Shown here in pieces: positions 30,516 to 39,731 of a stretch of DNA of 64,000 nucleotides. The stretch is taken from positions 186,001 through 250,000 of the forward strand of contig NZ_QLYX01000005.1 of assembly GCF_003289645.1 (NCBI RefSeq), in the 5' to 3' direction. Origin of the DNA: Actinomadura craniellae (GTDB lineage Bacteria; Actinomycetota; Actinomycetes; Streptosporangiales; Streptosporangiaceae). A program made the translations under genes and the position numbers. The notes beneath the pieces were generated by a model. It searched no databases. It was given only the letters and a program-made list of their open reading frames with translations, and had not been told where the DNA came from. Each line of letters starts with the position of its first letter. Within the stretch, counting starts at the first letter, position 1.

Positions 30516-31808
30516 TCAGAGAGTGTTCGGAGCGGGGGTGTCGACGCCGTGCGTGGCGGTGGGAGTCGTCGAGCCGAAGGTGGCCTGGAGGGAGAGTTCC
30601 TGCTCCACCACGGCGGCCAGGCGGCGGACGCCCTCGCGGATCCGGGCGGGCTCGGGGTAGCAGTACGACAGCCGCATATGGCGGTGGCCGGTGCCGTCGG
30701 CATAGAAGCCGGTGCCCGGTACGTACGCCACCCGGGCGGCGATCGCACGCGGCGCCATCGCCTTCGCGTCGAGCCCTTCCGGCAGCGTCAGCCACACGTA
30801 GAAGCCGCCGGCCGGCCGCGTCCAGGCGCAGCCTTCGGGCATCAGGTCGGCCAGCGAGTCGAGCATGGTGTCGCGCCGCTCCCGGTAGAGCTCCCGGAAC
30901 GCCTTGATCTGCTGCTTCCAGGGCTGGGTCGCGAGGTACTCGCGGACCGCGAACTGGGAGAGGTTTGAATGGCTCAGCATCGCGGACTCGGCGGCCAGCA
31001 CCAGCTTGGCGCGCACCGCGTGCGGGGCGAGCACCCAGCCGATCCGGAAGCCGGGCGCGAAGGTCTTGGAGAAGGAGCCGAGATAGATGACCCGGTCGGC
31101 GTCGTCGGCCCGCAGCGCCCGCAGCGGGGCCTCGTCGAAGCCGAGCAGCCCGTAGGGATTGTCCTCGACCACGAGCACGTCGTGGGCGGCGCAGATGTCG
31201 AGGACCTCGGCCCGCCGCGCAGCCGACAGGGTCACGCCCGCAGGGTTGTGGAAGTTCGGCACCGTGTAGAGGAACTTCACCCGCCGCCCCTCGCGCCGTA
31301 GCCGGCCCAGGGTCTCGCGCAGCGCCGCGGGGATCAGCCCGGCGTCGTCCAGCGGCACGTGCGCCACCTCGGCCTGGTAGGCCGCGAAGGTGCCGAGCGC
31401 CCCCACGTACGACGGCGCCTCGGCGACCACCACATCCCCGGGGTCGACGAAGATCCGGGCCAGCAGGTCGAGGCCCTGCTGGGAGCCGACCGTCACCACC
31501 ACGTCGTCGGCCGAGGCGCGGACGCCCTCCAGCGCCATCACCTCGCAGATCCGCTCGCGTAGTTCCGGATCGCCCTGCGCCGACCCGTACTGCAGCGCCT
31601 CGGAGCCGCGCCGGGCGGTCAGCTCACCGAGCATTTCGCCCACCACGTCGAGCGGCAGCGCCGAGACGGAGGGCATTCCACCGGCCAGCGACACGATTTC
31701 CGGACGGGAGGCGACCGCGAACAGAGCGCGGATCTCGGAGGCCACCATGCCTTGGGCACGGGCGGCGTAACGGTCGATGTAGGCGTCTGTACGCGAATGC
31801 TCTGTCAC
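30516..31808 (-). CDS. PLP-dependent aminotransferase (fold type I, 2-aminoadipate-aminotransferase-like)
   Basis: 430 residues from GTG 31808, with GGAGG upstream; longer in-frame sequence before it is Arg-rich and lacks aminotransferase motifs. Key motifs are ALQYGSAQGDPELRERI, VTVGSQQGLDLLARIF, YTVPNFHNPAGVTLS (substrate-binding Asn), VLVVEDNPYG and the PLP lysine in YLGSFSKTFAPGFRIGW. The closing HMRLSYCYPEP carries the carboxylate-binding Arg. No GntR-type HTH is fused, so it is not a MocR regulator. Members act on 2-aminoadipate, aromatic or branched amino acids; substrate unproved. Confidence 0.9.
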   Translation of the reverse strand: MTEHSRTDAYIDRYAARAQGMVASEIRALFAVASRPEIVSLAGGMPSVSALPLDVVGEMLGELTARRGSEALQYGSAQGDPELRERICEVMALEGVRASADDVVVTVGSQQGLDLLARIFVDPGDVVVAEAPSYVGALGTFAAYQAEVAHVPLDDAGLIPAALRETLGRLRREGRRVKFLYTVPNFHNPAGVTLSAARRAEVLDICAAHDVLVVEDNPYGLLGFDEAPLRALRADDADRVIYLGSFSKTFAPGFRIGWVLAPHAVRAKLVLAAESAMLSHSNLSQFAVREYLATQPWKQQIKAFRELYRERRDTMLDSLADLMPEGCAWTRPAGGFYVWLTLPEGLDAKAMAPRAIAARVAYVPGTGFYADGTGHRHMRLSYCYPEPARIREGVRRLAAVVEQELSLQATFGSTTPTATHGVDTPAPNTL

Positions 31809-31994
31809 TGAGGCCCTCCGAGGCCGACGGTTCCTGCAACCTACGCCATGTGCGGTACGAGTTGGCTGAGGCCCCCCGGAGAGTCGGGCGGCCGAACTGG
31901 GTAGTGACCCTCTGTCCGATACGATGCCCGAGGACCCCGGTGAGTTGCCGGGGAATTCCACGAAGGGCGCTCCGTACCAGAAGGGTGCCGGCCG

Positions 31995-32612
31995 GTGTCG
32001 CGTCGTCTCGTCAGTGTCACGCTGGACAATCTCGAAGATCTCCCTTCGCGGTGCCGCCGCTGCGTCTTCTGGGAGCTCGATCCGGTCAACCGCGATCGCG
32101 CCCTGGAGACGGGTGATCCGGAGCTGGAGAAGGAGGCGTGGGTCTCCTCCACCCTGCTCGAATGGGGCAGCTGCGGAAAGATCGTTTATGTCGACGGGGT
32201 TCCGGCGGGTTTCGTGCTGTACGCCCCGCCGCTGTACGTCCCGAGGTCGGTGGCGTTCCCCACTAGTCCGGTGAGCGCGGACGCGGTGCTGCTGATGACC
32301 GCGCACATCATGCCCGAGTTCGCCGGCGGCGGCCTGGGCCGGATGCTCGTCCAGGGCGTGGCCAAGGACCTCACCCGCCGGGGGGTGCGGGCCATCGAGG
32401 CGTTCGGCGACCTCCAGGGCGAGGAGAAGGCCTGCATGGTGCCCGCCGACTACCTGCTCTCGGTGGGCTTTAAAACGGTCCGGCCGCATCACCGGTTTCC
32501 TCGCCTGCGGCTGGAGCTCAAATCGGCCCTGTCGTGGCGTGAGGACGTCGAGGTCGCACTGGAGCGCCTGCTGGGCTCCATGACCCCAGAGGGCGCGCTC
32601 CGTCCCATCTGA
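31995..32612 (+). CDS. GNAT family N-acetyltransferase
   Basis: 205 residues, GTG start. It opens with RLVSVTLDNLEDLPSRCRRC, where paired Cys precede FWELDP, and contains the acetyl-CoA loop MPEFAGGGLGRMLVQGVAKD followed by GVRAIEAFGD. This Cys-containing GNAT is regularly found between parB and trxA in actinomycetes. Substrate unknown. It converges on trxA with a shared hairpin terminator between them. Confidence 0.85.
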   Translation: MSRRLVSVTLDNLEDLPSRCRRCVFWELDPVNRDRALETGDPELEKEAWVSSTLLEWGSCGKIVYVDGVPAGFVLYAPPLYVPRSVAFPTSPVSADAVLLMTAHIMPEFAGGGLGRMLVQGVAKDLTRRGVRAIEAFGDLQGEEKACMVPADYLLSVGFKTVRPHHRFPRLRLELKSALSWREDVEVALERLLGSMTPEGALRPI

Positions 32613-32638
32613 GCCCCTCTCAGCGCCTCCGTAGACGG

Positions 32639-32671
32639 CGAACGGCCCCGCGCGGGGCGCGGGGCCGTTCG
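32639..32671. terminator. bidirectional hairpin terminator (GNAT / trxA)
   Basis: CGAACGGCCCCGC (32639-32651) pairs perfectly with GCGGGGCCGTTCG (32659-32671) around a seven-base loop, between two converging genes. Confidence 0.85.
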
Positions 32672-32684
32672 GAGCGGGTCAGGC

Positions 32685-32999
32685 TCAGATGAAGTCGGCG
32701 AGCTCGCGGAGCATCGCGGCCTTGGGCTTGGCGCCCATGATCTGCTTGACCACTTCGCCGCCCTGGTAGACGTTCATCGTCGGGATCTGCATGATGTCGT
32801 ACTGGCGGGCGATCTCAGGGTTCTCGTCGATGTTGAGCTTGACGATCTCGATCTTGTCGCCGTGCTCCTTCGCGATCTCCTCCAGGACCGGCGCCACCAT
32901 CCGGCACGGCGCGCACCACTCGGCCCAGAAGTCGACCACGACGGGCTTGTCTCTCTTGAGTACCTCGGCGGCGAAATCGGCGTCGGTCACGGCCTTCAT
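32685..32999 (-). CDS. trxA: thioredoxin
   Basis: 104 residues with the active site FWAEWCAPCRMVAPVLEEI; the usual Gly-Pro between the cysteines is Ala-Pro (WCAPC), a common actinobacterial variant. IPTMNVYQGGEVVKQIMG carries the cis-proline. It reduces protein disulfides and is re-reduced by TrxB encoded 37 bases upstream on the same strand. The ATG has AAGGAG at proper spacing. Confidence 0.96.
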   Translation of the reverse strand: MKAVTDADFAAEVLKRDKPVVVDFWAEWCAPCRMVAPVLEEIAKEHGDKIEIVKLNIDENPEIARQYDIMQIPTMNVYQGGEVVKQIMGAKPKAAMLRELADFI

Positions 33000-33036
33000 G
33001 CTGTCTCCTTCACTGTCGTGACGGCTGGTGGAGCCG

Positions 33037-33993
33037 TCACCTTTCTTCGTGGACCAGCTGCGCGGCGCCCTGGTCCTGCAGCCAGCGCTCCGCGTCGATC
33101 GCTGCGGCGCATCCGGTGCCGGCCGCGGTGATGGCCTGCCGGTAGACGTGGTCGACCACGTCGCCGGACGCGAAAACTCCGGGGATCTTGGTGCGGGTGG
33201 TGGGTGCCTCGACGAGGAGGTAGCCGTCCGCGTCGGTGTCGAGCTGCCCGGCGAACAGCTCGCTGCGCGGGTCGTGGCCGATCGCGATGAACAGCCCGGT
33301 GGCCTCCAGCGTGGTCTTCTCGTCCGTCTTGCGGTTGCGGATCTGCACGCCGGTGAGCCGGTCGTCGCCCAGGATCTCGGTGACCTCGCTGTCCCAGATG
33401 AACTTGATCTTCTCGTTGGCGAACGCCCGGTCCTGCATGATCTTGCTGGCGCGGAGCTCGTCCCGCCGGTGCACGACGGTCACCGAGCTGGCGAACTTGG
33501 TCAGGAAGAGGGCCTCCTCCATCGCGGTGTCGCCGCCGCCGACCACGACGATGTCCTTCCCCTTGAAGAAGAACCCGTCGCAGGTGGCGCACCAGGAGAC
33601 ACCGCGGCCGGACAGCCGCTTCTCGTTCTCCAGGCCCAGCTCGCGGTAGCCGGAGCCGGTCGCGATGATCACGCTTCTGGCGAGGTGGACCTCGTCGCCC
33701 ACCTTGACGACCTTGGGGTCGGCGGTGAGGTCGACCTCGGTCACGTCGTCGGTGACCAGTTCCGCCCCGAACCGCTCGGCCTGCTTGCGCAGGCTCTCCA
33801 TCAGCTCCGGGCCCATGATCCCGTCCGGGAAGCCGGGGAAGTTCTCGACCTCGGTGGTGTTCATCAGGGCACCGCCCCAGCTCACCGAACCTTCGAACAC
33901 CAGGGGCTTCAGGTCGCCGCGCGCGGCGTAGACCGCCGCCGTGTAGCCCGCCGGCCCGGAGCCGATGATGATCACATTGCGGACGTCGCTCAC
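33037..33993 (-). CDS. trxB: thioredoxin-disulfide reductase
   Basis: 318 residues from GTG 33993 ([20 protein letters not shown]), with AGGAGAGG upstream; the 34 codons before are not TrxB-like. FAD-binding GSGPAG, the redox site [16 protein letters not shown]-binding [13 protein letters not shown] and the closing [19 protein letters not shown] are all present. The enzyme transfers electrons from NADPH through FAD to thioredoxin. trxB-trxA lie downstream of sigM-rsmA, the typical arrangement in mycobacteria and streptomycetes, suggesting shared control by oxidative or envelope stress; here a divergent hydrolase gene intervenes. Confidence 0.97.
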   Translation of the reverse strand: MSDVRNVIIIGSGPAGYTAAVYAARGDLKPLVFEGSVSWGGALMNTTEVENFPGFPDGIMGPELMESLRKQAERFGAELVTDDVTEVDLTADPKVVKVGDEVHLARSVIIATGSGYRELGLENEKRLSGRGVSWCATCDGFFFKGKDIVVVGGGDTAMEEALFLTKFASSVTVVHRRDELRASKIMQDRAFANEKIKFIWDSEVTEILGDDRLTGVQIRNRKTDEKTTLEATGLFIAIGHDPRSELFAGQLDTDADGYLLVEAPTTRTKIPGVFASGDVVDHVYRQAITAAGTGCAAAIDAERWLQDQGAAQLVHEER

Positions 33994-34106
33994 TGTGCCT
34001 CTCCTGTTCAGTGACCTGGGTGGCGCTCCGGCGAGGGAACACGGATCGCCAGTGGCGTCAACCGATCCTAGAGGCCGATGATTCCCGGCAGTCATACCCT
34101 GGGGAG

Positions 34107-34682
34107 ATGGCGCGAATACTGCTGCTGCACTCGGCTTACGGGCTGCGGCCCGCCGTCCACGAGGCGGCCGACCGGCTGCGCGCGGCCGGGCACGAGGTGG
34201 AGGTTCCGGACCTGTACGACGGCCGGGTGGTCGACACCGTCAAGGCGGGCATGGCGATCAAGGACGAGATCGGCACCGAAGGGTTGCTGAAACGGGCCGT
34301 GGCGGCCGCCGCACCGCACTCGGAACACGGCCTGGTGTACGCGGGCTTCTCGATGGGCGGGGCGCTGGCCCAGAACCTGGCGCTGGCCGACGAGCGCGCC
34401 CGGGGGCTGCTGCTGATGCACGGCACCTCGGACATGACCGACGACGCGGCCACCGAGATCCCGGTGCAACTGCACGTGGCCGACCCGGACCCGTTCGAGA
34501 GCGACGACTGGCTGAACGCCTGGTACCTGCGGATGCGCCGGGCCGGTGCGGAGGCCGAGGTCTACCGCTACCGCGGCGCCGGCCACCTGTTCACCGACCC
34601 GGAACTGCCCGACCACGACGCCGAGGCCGCCGAGCGGGCCTGGGCGATCGCGCTGGGTTTCCTGGCCGAGCTCAGCGACTGA
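34107..34682 (+). CDS. dienelactone hydrolase family protein
   Basis: 191 residues from ATG 34107, though GGGGAG directly abuts the ATG, so an upstream in-frame start is possible. Alpha/beta-hydrolase features are [16 protein letters not shown], the nucleophile elbow [12 protein letters not shown] (Ser rather than the Cys of true dienelactone hydrolase) and the late [15 protein letters not shown] with the catalytic His. An Asp in [10 protein letters not shown] completes the triad. Substrate unknown. It is inserted between trxB and rsmA and converges on rsmA with an 11-base overlap of coding ends. Confidence 0.8.
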   Translation: MARILLLHSAYGLRPAVHEAADRLRAAGHEVEVPDLYDGRVVDTVKAGMAIKDEIGTEGLLKRAVAAAAPHSEHGLVYAGFSMGGALAQNLALADERARGLLLMHGTSDMTDDAATEIPVQLHVADPDPFESDDWLNAWYLRMRRAGAEAEVYRYRGAGHLFTDPELPDHDAEAAERAWAIALGFLAELSD

Positions 34683-35439
34683 TCTGCAGGCGCTGCACCA
34701 CGTCGGGCCGGCCCGCGGCGCAGCCGGGGCCGGCCACCACCACGTCGAACCGGCCCTCTCCGGCCGGCAGCAGGACGAGCGTGGCGGGAGCCCCCTCGTA
34801 GCGGGCGACCTCCACCAGGTACGGCTGCCGGTTCCCGGCGACCGCGGAGACGCAGCCGGCGAGTTCGGCCGGTGCCGCTCCGCCGCCCGGTGGGGGCGGG
34901 CTCGCCAGCCCGGCGCGCAGCCGTTCCGCGAGCGTGCCGGAACGGTAGTCGGTGCCGCTCCGCAGGACCGGATAACCGCTGCGGTCGGAACGGGACGACA
35001 GGGCCCCTTCCGACGCGCCGCGGTCGGTGGGGTCGGCGACCCGGGGTGGGGTGGCCTGCGCGGTGCCCTCGGGGGAATCGGCCCCCTTGAGCACCGCACC
35101 GCCTATCAGTACGCCGCCGCCGATCGCCACGACGGATGCCGCGGCGACCGACAGGATCTGCCAACGGCGGCCGGCGCGCCGGTGCGTGAGACTCGTCACC
35201 GTGCTCGAGGACATCGCCTCGGCCATGATGGCGGCGTCCAGCCGGGCCGCCAGATCGGCCGGCATGTCGGGTGCGGGAGCCTCCGCCAGGATTCGGGAGA
35301 CGTCCGCAAGCTCGGCGGATCGCTCCCGGCACTCGGCGCAGTCGTCGAGATGCTCGTTGGCAGAGGCGGCATGCTCATGGTCGAGCAGCCCTTCGGCAAG
35401 CTCGGCCAGGGTGTCGTAATCCAGGTGTGCGGGGTTCAC
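34672..35439 (-). CDS. anti-sigma factor for SigM (RsmA-like, zinc-finger type)
   Basis: 255 residues from GTG 35439, overlapping the sigM stop as GTGA. The N-terminal ZAS motif ANEHLDDCAECRERSAELAD has the His-x3-Cys-x2-Cys arrangement that binds zinc or an Fe-S cluster. A single transmembrane helix follows (ILSVAAASVVAIGGGVLIGG, about residues 95-115), then an extracytoplasmic domain ending QISR with two Cys (AGCVSAV, GPGCAAG). RsmA homologues hold SigM inactive at the membrane. It is encoded directly after sigM, as expected for a cognate pair. Confidence 0.88.
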   Translation of the reverse strand: MNPAHLDYDTLAELAEGLLDHEHAASANEHLDDCAECRERSAELADVSRILAEAPAPDMPADLAARLDAAIMAEAMSSSTVTSLTHRRAGRRWQILSVAAASVVAIGGGVLIGGAVLKGADSPEGTAQATPPRVADPTDRGASEGALSSRSDRSGYPVLRSGTDYRSGTLAERLRAGLASPPPPGGGAAPAELAGCVSAVAGNRQPYLVEVARYEGAPATLVLLPAGEGRFDVVVAGPGCAAGRPDVVQRLQISR

Positions 35440-36050
35440 GTGGACTCGCCACCTCCTTCCTCCGTATCTCCGACGATTCCGTTGGCTCGCCGGTTCCGGA
35501 GATGGCCGAGAAGGGGAACGAGCCGGGCCCGGCCCCGGGCACAGCGACTCTTGATCGTGCCGGGCGGAACCTCCAGCACGCGGGCCGCGTCGTCGACGGC
35601 GTAGCCCATCATGTCCACGAGGATCAGCGCCGAGCGCTGCTCGGGGGAGAGCATCTGAAGCGCCGCGATCACGTCGAGGGAGACGCCGTGCGCGTCGGTG
35701 GGGTCGGCCATCTTGGGCGCGACCGAGTCGAAGGTGGCGTCGTCGCCGATCGGCACGAAGGGACGGATCGCCTTGCGGCGCAGCCGGTCCAGGCAGGCGT
35801 TGACCACGATGCGGTGCAGCCAGGTGGTGACCGCCGCGTCGCCGCGGAACCGGGCGGCCGCACGGAATGCGGACAGGAAGGCGTCCTGCAGGGCGTCGGA
35901 GGCCTCCTCCGGGTCGCCGAGGGTGCGCAGCGCCACCGCCCACATCCGGTCGCGGTGCCGCTGCACCAGCTCACCGAACGCGTGCGGGTCTCCCTGGGTG
36001 TGCCGGGCCAGCAGTTCCTTGTCGGGGACCACGTCGCTCACGAACGCCAT
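35436..36050 (-). CDS. sigM: ECF RNA polymerase sigma factor SigM
   Basis: 204 residues, ATG preceded by GAGGA. Region 2 is FGELVQRHRDRMWAVALRTL through DALQDAFLSAFRAAARF and TTWLHRIVVNACLDRLRR. Region 4 is LSPEQRSALILVDMMGYAVD followed by PPGTIKSRCARGRARL. The position (murJ-pseudokinase side, then rsmA and trxBA) is the conserved sigM locus of actinobacteria, where SigM governs envelope or osmotic/oxidative stress genes. A disordered Gly/Glu tail ends it. No consensus for autoregulation was confirmed upstream. Confidence 0.93.
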   Translation of the reverse strand: MAFVSDVVPDKELLARHTQGDPHAFGELVQRHRDRMWAVALRTLGDPEEASDALQDAFLSAFRAAARFRGDAAVTTWLHRIVVNACLDRLRRKAIRPFVPIGDDATFDSVAPKMADPTDAHGVSLDVIAALQMLSPEQRSALILVDMMGYAVDDAARVLEVPPGTIKSRCARGRARLVPLLGHLRNRRANGIVGDTEEGGGEST

Positions 36051-36220
36051 GGCAGCGGTCCTCTGCTGGGCGGCAGGACGGCCTCGATCCGCGCCGTCCG
36101 CACTCCGGCCGTACTTGATCGAGTTGGCACGCGCGTTCCTGGGGGGAGGGGGCTGACTGTCTGCTGACAGGCACGATACCGACTAGTGGCGACGATCGTC
36201 ACAGATCACCGTGGGGAGGG

Positions 36221-37753
36221 TCAGCCCGCCCCGTAGACCACCACGTCCTTGACCACGGCCCGGAACTTGCCCTCGATCTGCGGCAGCTTGCTGAAGTAGA
36301 CCAGCACGTACCGGCCGCGGGCCTGCTCGGTGTCGAGTTCGAAGGTGCCGATGGCGGAGTTCATCCGGGCCGCCTGGCGGGACGTCAGGTCGGGGCTGTC
36401 TCCGATGTGCAGCCGGACCGTGCCGGGCACGCCGCCGGGCATGACGACCTTGACCTTGCCGACCGTCACCGGACGACCCATGTCGAGCACCAGGCCGAGC
36501 CCCTGCTTCAGCCCGGCGTAGTTGGCCGCGAAGTAGTGCTGGGTGTGCCACTCGGTGGACCCCTTGCCGTCGATGACGTTGCGGGTGCCCGTCTGGTAGG
36601 CGGTGTCGGGGTTCTTCAGCGGGGTCGGGTCGAAGCCGTGGACGGACTGGACGTCGAGGGCCTGGACCGCCGGCCGGGTGGCCGTCGGCGTCGGGGTCGG
36701 GGTGCCCTGCGCGGCCGGCGGGGAGTCGCCCCTGGTCAGCGACCAGGCGGCGAGGCCGACGATGACGGTGACCGCCGCGGCGGCCACGCCGAGCAGCGCG
36801 CGGTTGACGGACTTGGGCGCCCCACCGGCCGGGATCGGCGCGGGTGAGGCCGGCCGCGTCCGTGAATGCGGGTGCGGGTGCGGCCGGGTGGGCGGCGGGG
36901 GAGCCGGGGTGTGCAGGGCGGTCGCCGGCTCGCGGACGGGCCGGTGCACCACGGCGGGCGGCGGGCCGGTGGCGGGGCCGGCGAACAACGGCAGCGGGGT
37001 CCGGGGCACGCCGCCCAGGGCGGAGACGAACTCGTCCGGGGTGCGCATCGGCTGCTGGGTGCGCACGTGCAGCGCCTGGCAGACCAGCGAGTCGAGCAGG
37101 TGCGGTACGCCCGGCTTGACCTGGCGGGGGCCCCACAGCTCGCCGTTGGCGGCGGGCGCGTCCGGCAGCGAGCTCGGCTGCTCCCCGGGCCAGCGGGCGG
37201 TGAGCGCGGCGTAGAGCAGCCGGCCCAGCCCCTGGGTGTCGGCCAGCGCGGGGTCGGCGGCGGTCTCGTCGGCGAGCACCGCGTCGACCGCCATGCCCAG
37301 CAGCTTGACGGTGCCGCCGGTGGTCCACAGCAGGTCCCGGGGGGTCAGCCGCAGATGCGCCAGGCCGGCGGCATGCGCAGCGGCGACCGCCTCGGCGGCC
37401 TCGTAGAGCAGGGTCGCGGCCCGGCCGGGCTCCAGCGGACCCTTGGCGAGCAGCATCTGCTCCAGGGTCTCGCCGGTGACCCACTCGCTGACCACGTACG
37501 CCAGCTCGCCGCTGTCGTCGGCGTCGAAGACCTGGGTCAGCCGGGGGTCGGTGAGCCGGCTCGCGGCACGGGCGGCGGTGACCACCTGGCCGGCACGGGC
37601 GAAGGTCGGATCGAAGGTCCGGACGGCCACGGCCCGGGCCAGGATCTCGTCGATCGCCTTCCAGAGGGTCGAACCGCCTGCCTCGCTGACCCGGGTCTCA
37701 AGACGGTAGCGGCCGGCGAGGCGGGTTCCGGGCTCGATGGTGGACGTGCTCAC
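36221..37753 (-). CDS. membrane pseudokinase with C-terminal sugar-binding-like domain (MviN-associated)
   Basis: 510 residues, GTG start with AGGACG upstream. Residues 1-240 follow a Ser/Thr protein kinase fold, but the ATP lysine is Arg45 (AVAVRTFD), the HRD loop is HLRLTPRD (133-140) without the catalytic Asp in place, and DFG is replaced by GMA (153-155), so it is a pseudokinase. A Pro-rich linker, one transmembrane helix (LLGVAAAAVTVIVGLAAWSL, about 330-350) and a beta-rich extracytoplasmic domain (TVGKVKVVMPGGVPGTVRLH) follow. In mycobacteria the same domains are fused to MurJ (MviN) and bind FhaA when phosphorylated; here the gene is separate, 178 bases after murJ. Confidence 0.88.
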   Translation of the reverse strand: MSTSTIEPGTRLAGRYRLETRVSEAGGSTLWKAIDEILARAVAVRTFDPTFARAGQVVTAARAASRLTDPRLTQVFDADDSGELAYVVSEWVTGETLEQMLLAKGPLEPGRAATLLYEAAEAVAAAHAAGLAHLRLTPRDLLWTTGGTVKLLGMAVDAVLADETAADPALADTQGLGRLLYAALTARWPGEQPSSLPDAPAANGELWGPRQVKPGVPHLLDSLVCQALHVRTQQPMRTPDEFVSALGGVPRTPLPLFAGPATGPPPAVVHRPVREPATALHTPAPPPPTRPHPHPHSRTRPASPAPIPAGGAPKSVNRALLGVAAAAVTVIVGLAAWSLTRGDSPPAAQGTPTPTPTATRPAVQALDVQSVHGFDPTPLKNPDTAYQTGTRNVIDGKGSTEWHTQHYFAANYAGLKQGLGLVLDMGRPVTVGKVKVVMPGGVPGTVRLHIGDSPDLTSRQAARMNSAIGTFELDTEQARGRYVLVYFSKLPQIEGKFRAVVKDVVVYGAG

Positions 37754-37931
37754 GGCATCGTCCTGCGCAGGTGGTCGCGTCCCATTTCAGTGGCGGGGCA
37801 GACGCCTCCGGCCCTCCTCTTCGCGGTTCCGCGGGTATCGCTCGGCAAGCGTAGTTCCCCAACATGGTAGTGGGTCGCCTCAAGACATAGTCGGACTTAT
37901 TGCTGCGCGTCCTCAACCGGTAATGGAGAGT

Positions 37932-39713
37932 TTAACTTCTGCCGGGCAGTCGGGAGGTGACCGTGGAGAGCAACGTCTGTACCTCGGCGACCCGCAGCAG
38001 CCGGGCGAACACCAGGTAGAGCAGGCCACCGCCCGTGCTGCCGACGACCAGCGCGACGACCGAGGCGGGAAAACCGGGGCCGATCGCGGCGTCGGAGACC
38101 GCGTGGGCGGCGTAGGCGAACCCGATCAGCGGCCAGATCGCCACCGCCAGCTTGAGGTTGGTGCCCACGATGCGCCGCCCGTCCACACCCTCCAGCTTGC
38201 GGCGCAGGATCAGCCAGCAGACCAGCGTGCCGGTGAGGTTGGCCACCGCGAAGCCGCCGGCGATGCCCATCGCGACCCGCTCGGTCGGCAGCGTGTTGTA
38301 CAGCACCAGGGCGAGCGCGACGTTGGTGGACACCGTGACGATCGCCACCAGCGCGGGGGTGCGGGTGTCGCTGTGCGCGTAGAAGACCCGGAGCATGAGC
38401 TGGTACGCCGAGAACGGCACCAGCGCGATGGCGAACATCCGCATCACGTCGCCGATCACCAGCGCGTCGGGACGGGTCGTCTGGCCGTGCGCGAACAGCG
38501 CGGTCGCGATGTCCGGCGCGAGCACGAACATCAGCGCGGCGGCCGGCAGGATGACGACGGTGGCCAGCCGCAGCCCGGCGGAGAAGTCGTCCCGGACCAG
38601 CGACCGCTTGCCCTCGGCGGCGTGCTCGCTCATCCGGGGCAGCAGCGCGGTGATCACGGTGACGCCGATGATCGCGTACGGCAGCTGGAAGAGCTGGTAG
38701 GCGTTGAAGTAGGGGGTGTAGCCGACGTTGCCGACACCTTCCAGCCGGCCCTGGACGCCCACGGCGTTGAGCAGGTTGGTGGTGACCGCGAAGCCGGCCT
38801 GGGTGATCACGACGTAGGCCAGCGTCCAGATCGCCATCCCGCCGATCTGTCCCAGCTCGCCGCGGCGGAAGTCGAACCGGGGCCGCCACCGGAACCCGGA
38901 GCCGCGCAGCGACGGCCACAGCGCCAGGGTCTGGACGGCGATGCCGCCGATGGTGCCGGTGGCCAGCAGCGCCACCTCGGTGCCGGTGATGGACTCGGGG
39001 GTGACCTTCCCGGTGGTGACCAGCAGGAAGGTCACGCCGGTGACGCAGATCACGATGTTGTTGAGCACCGGCGCCCACATCGGCGCGACGAACCGCTGCC
39101 GGGTGTTGAGGATCGCCCCGGCGAACGCGCTCACCCCGAGGAAGAAGATCTGGACGGCGAACAGCCGCGCGAAGAGCACCGCGAGATCGCGCTGCTCGCC
39201 CTGGAAGTCGCTGCCGTAGATGTTGATCAGCAGTGGGGCCAGCAGGGCGGCCACGGCGGCCATCACGGCGAGCCCGGTCAGCGCCAGGGTGAACAGCCGC
39301 TGCTCGTACTGCCGGCCGTAGACCGGGTCGCGCTCCCTGGCGCGGACCAGCAGCGGCACCACCACCGCGGTCAGGATCCCGCCGAGCAGCAGGTCGTAGA
39401 CGATGAACGGGATCGTGTTGGCGGTGTTGTACGCGTCACCCAGCGCGGCGGTGCCGAGGGCGGCCACCAGGATGACGCTGCGCAGGAAGCCGGTGATCCG
39501 GGAGGCGAGCGTGCCGACGGCCATCATCGCGCCCGACCGCAGCAGGCTCGACGCCCGCCCGCCGGACGGTGCCTGGGGATGTTTTTCGCCCTCGGCCGGG
39601 CCGGGCCCGCGCGGGGCGACCGGCTCCGCGCCGGCCGGCCGGCCCTGTGTCCCGGACCCCTGCGGGGACGGGTCAGTCGACCCCTGCTCCGCTCCGGTCG
39701 GCTGACTCGTCAA
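37932..39713 (-). CDS. murJ: lipid II flippase MurJ (MviN)
   Basis: 593 residues from TTG 39713, with GGAGGAG eight bases upstream. After about 55 disordered residues come 14 or so transmembrane helices of the MOP superfamily, starting SGAMMAVGTLASRITGFLRS and VILVAALGTAALGDAYNTAN, the conserved MurJ opening. Further motifs are LLLGGILTAVVVPLLVRARE and VLNNIVICVTGVTFLL. MurJ moves lipid II across the membrane for peptidoglycan synthesis. It follows the DUF6049 gene by 18 bases and precedes the pseudokinase, forming an envelope operon. Confidence 0.96.
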   Translation of the reverse strand: MTSQPTGAEQGSTDPSPQGSGTQGRPAGAEPVAPRGPGPAEGEKHPQAPSGGRASSLLRSGAMMAVGTLASRITGFLRSVILVAALGTAALGDAYNTANTIPFIVYDLLLGGILTAVVVPLLVRARERDPVYGRQYEQRLFTLALTGLAVMAAVAALLAPLLINIYGSDFQGEQRDLAVLFARLFAVQIFFLGVSAFAGAILNTRQRFVAPMWAPVLNNIVICVTGVTFLLVTTGKVTPESITGTEVALLATGTIGGIAVQTLALWPSLRGSGFRWRPRFDFRRGELGQIGGMAIWTLAYVVITQAGFAVTTNLLNAVGVQGRLEGVGNVGYTPYFNAYQLFQLPYAIIGVTVITALLPRMSEHAAEGKRSLVRDDFSAGLRLATVVILPAAALMFVLAPDIATALFAHGQTTRPDALVIGDVMRMFAIALVPFSAYQLMLRVFYAHSDTRTPALVAIVTVSTNVALALVLYNTLPTERVAMGIAGGFAVANLTGTLVCWLILRRKLEGVDGRRIVGTNLKLAVAIWPLIGFAYAAHAVSDAAIGPGFPASVVALVVGSTGGGLLYLVFARLLRVAEVQTLLSTVTSRLPGRS

Positions 39714-39731
39714 CGGACCACTCCTCCGCTC

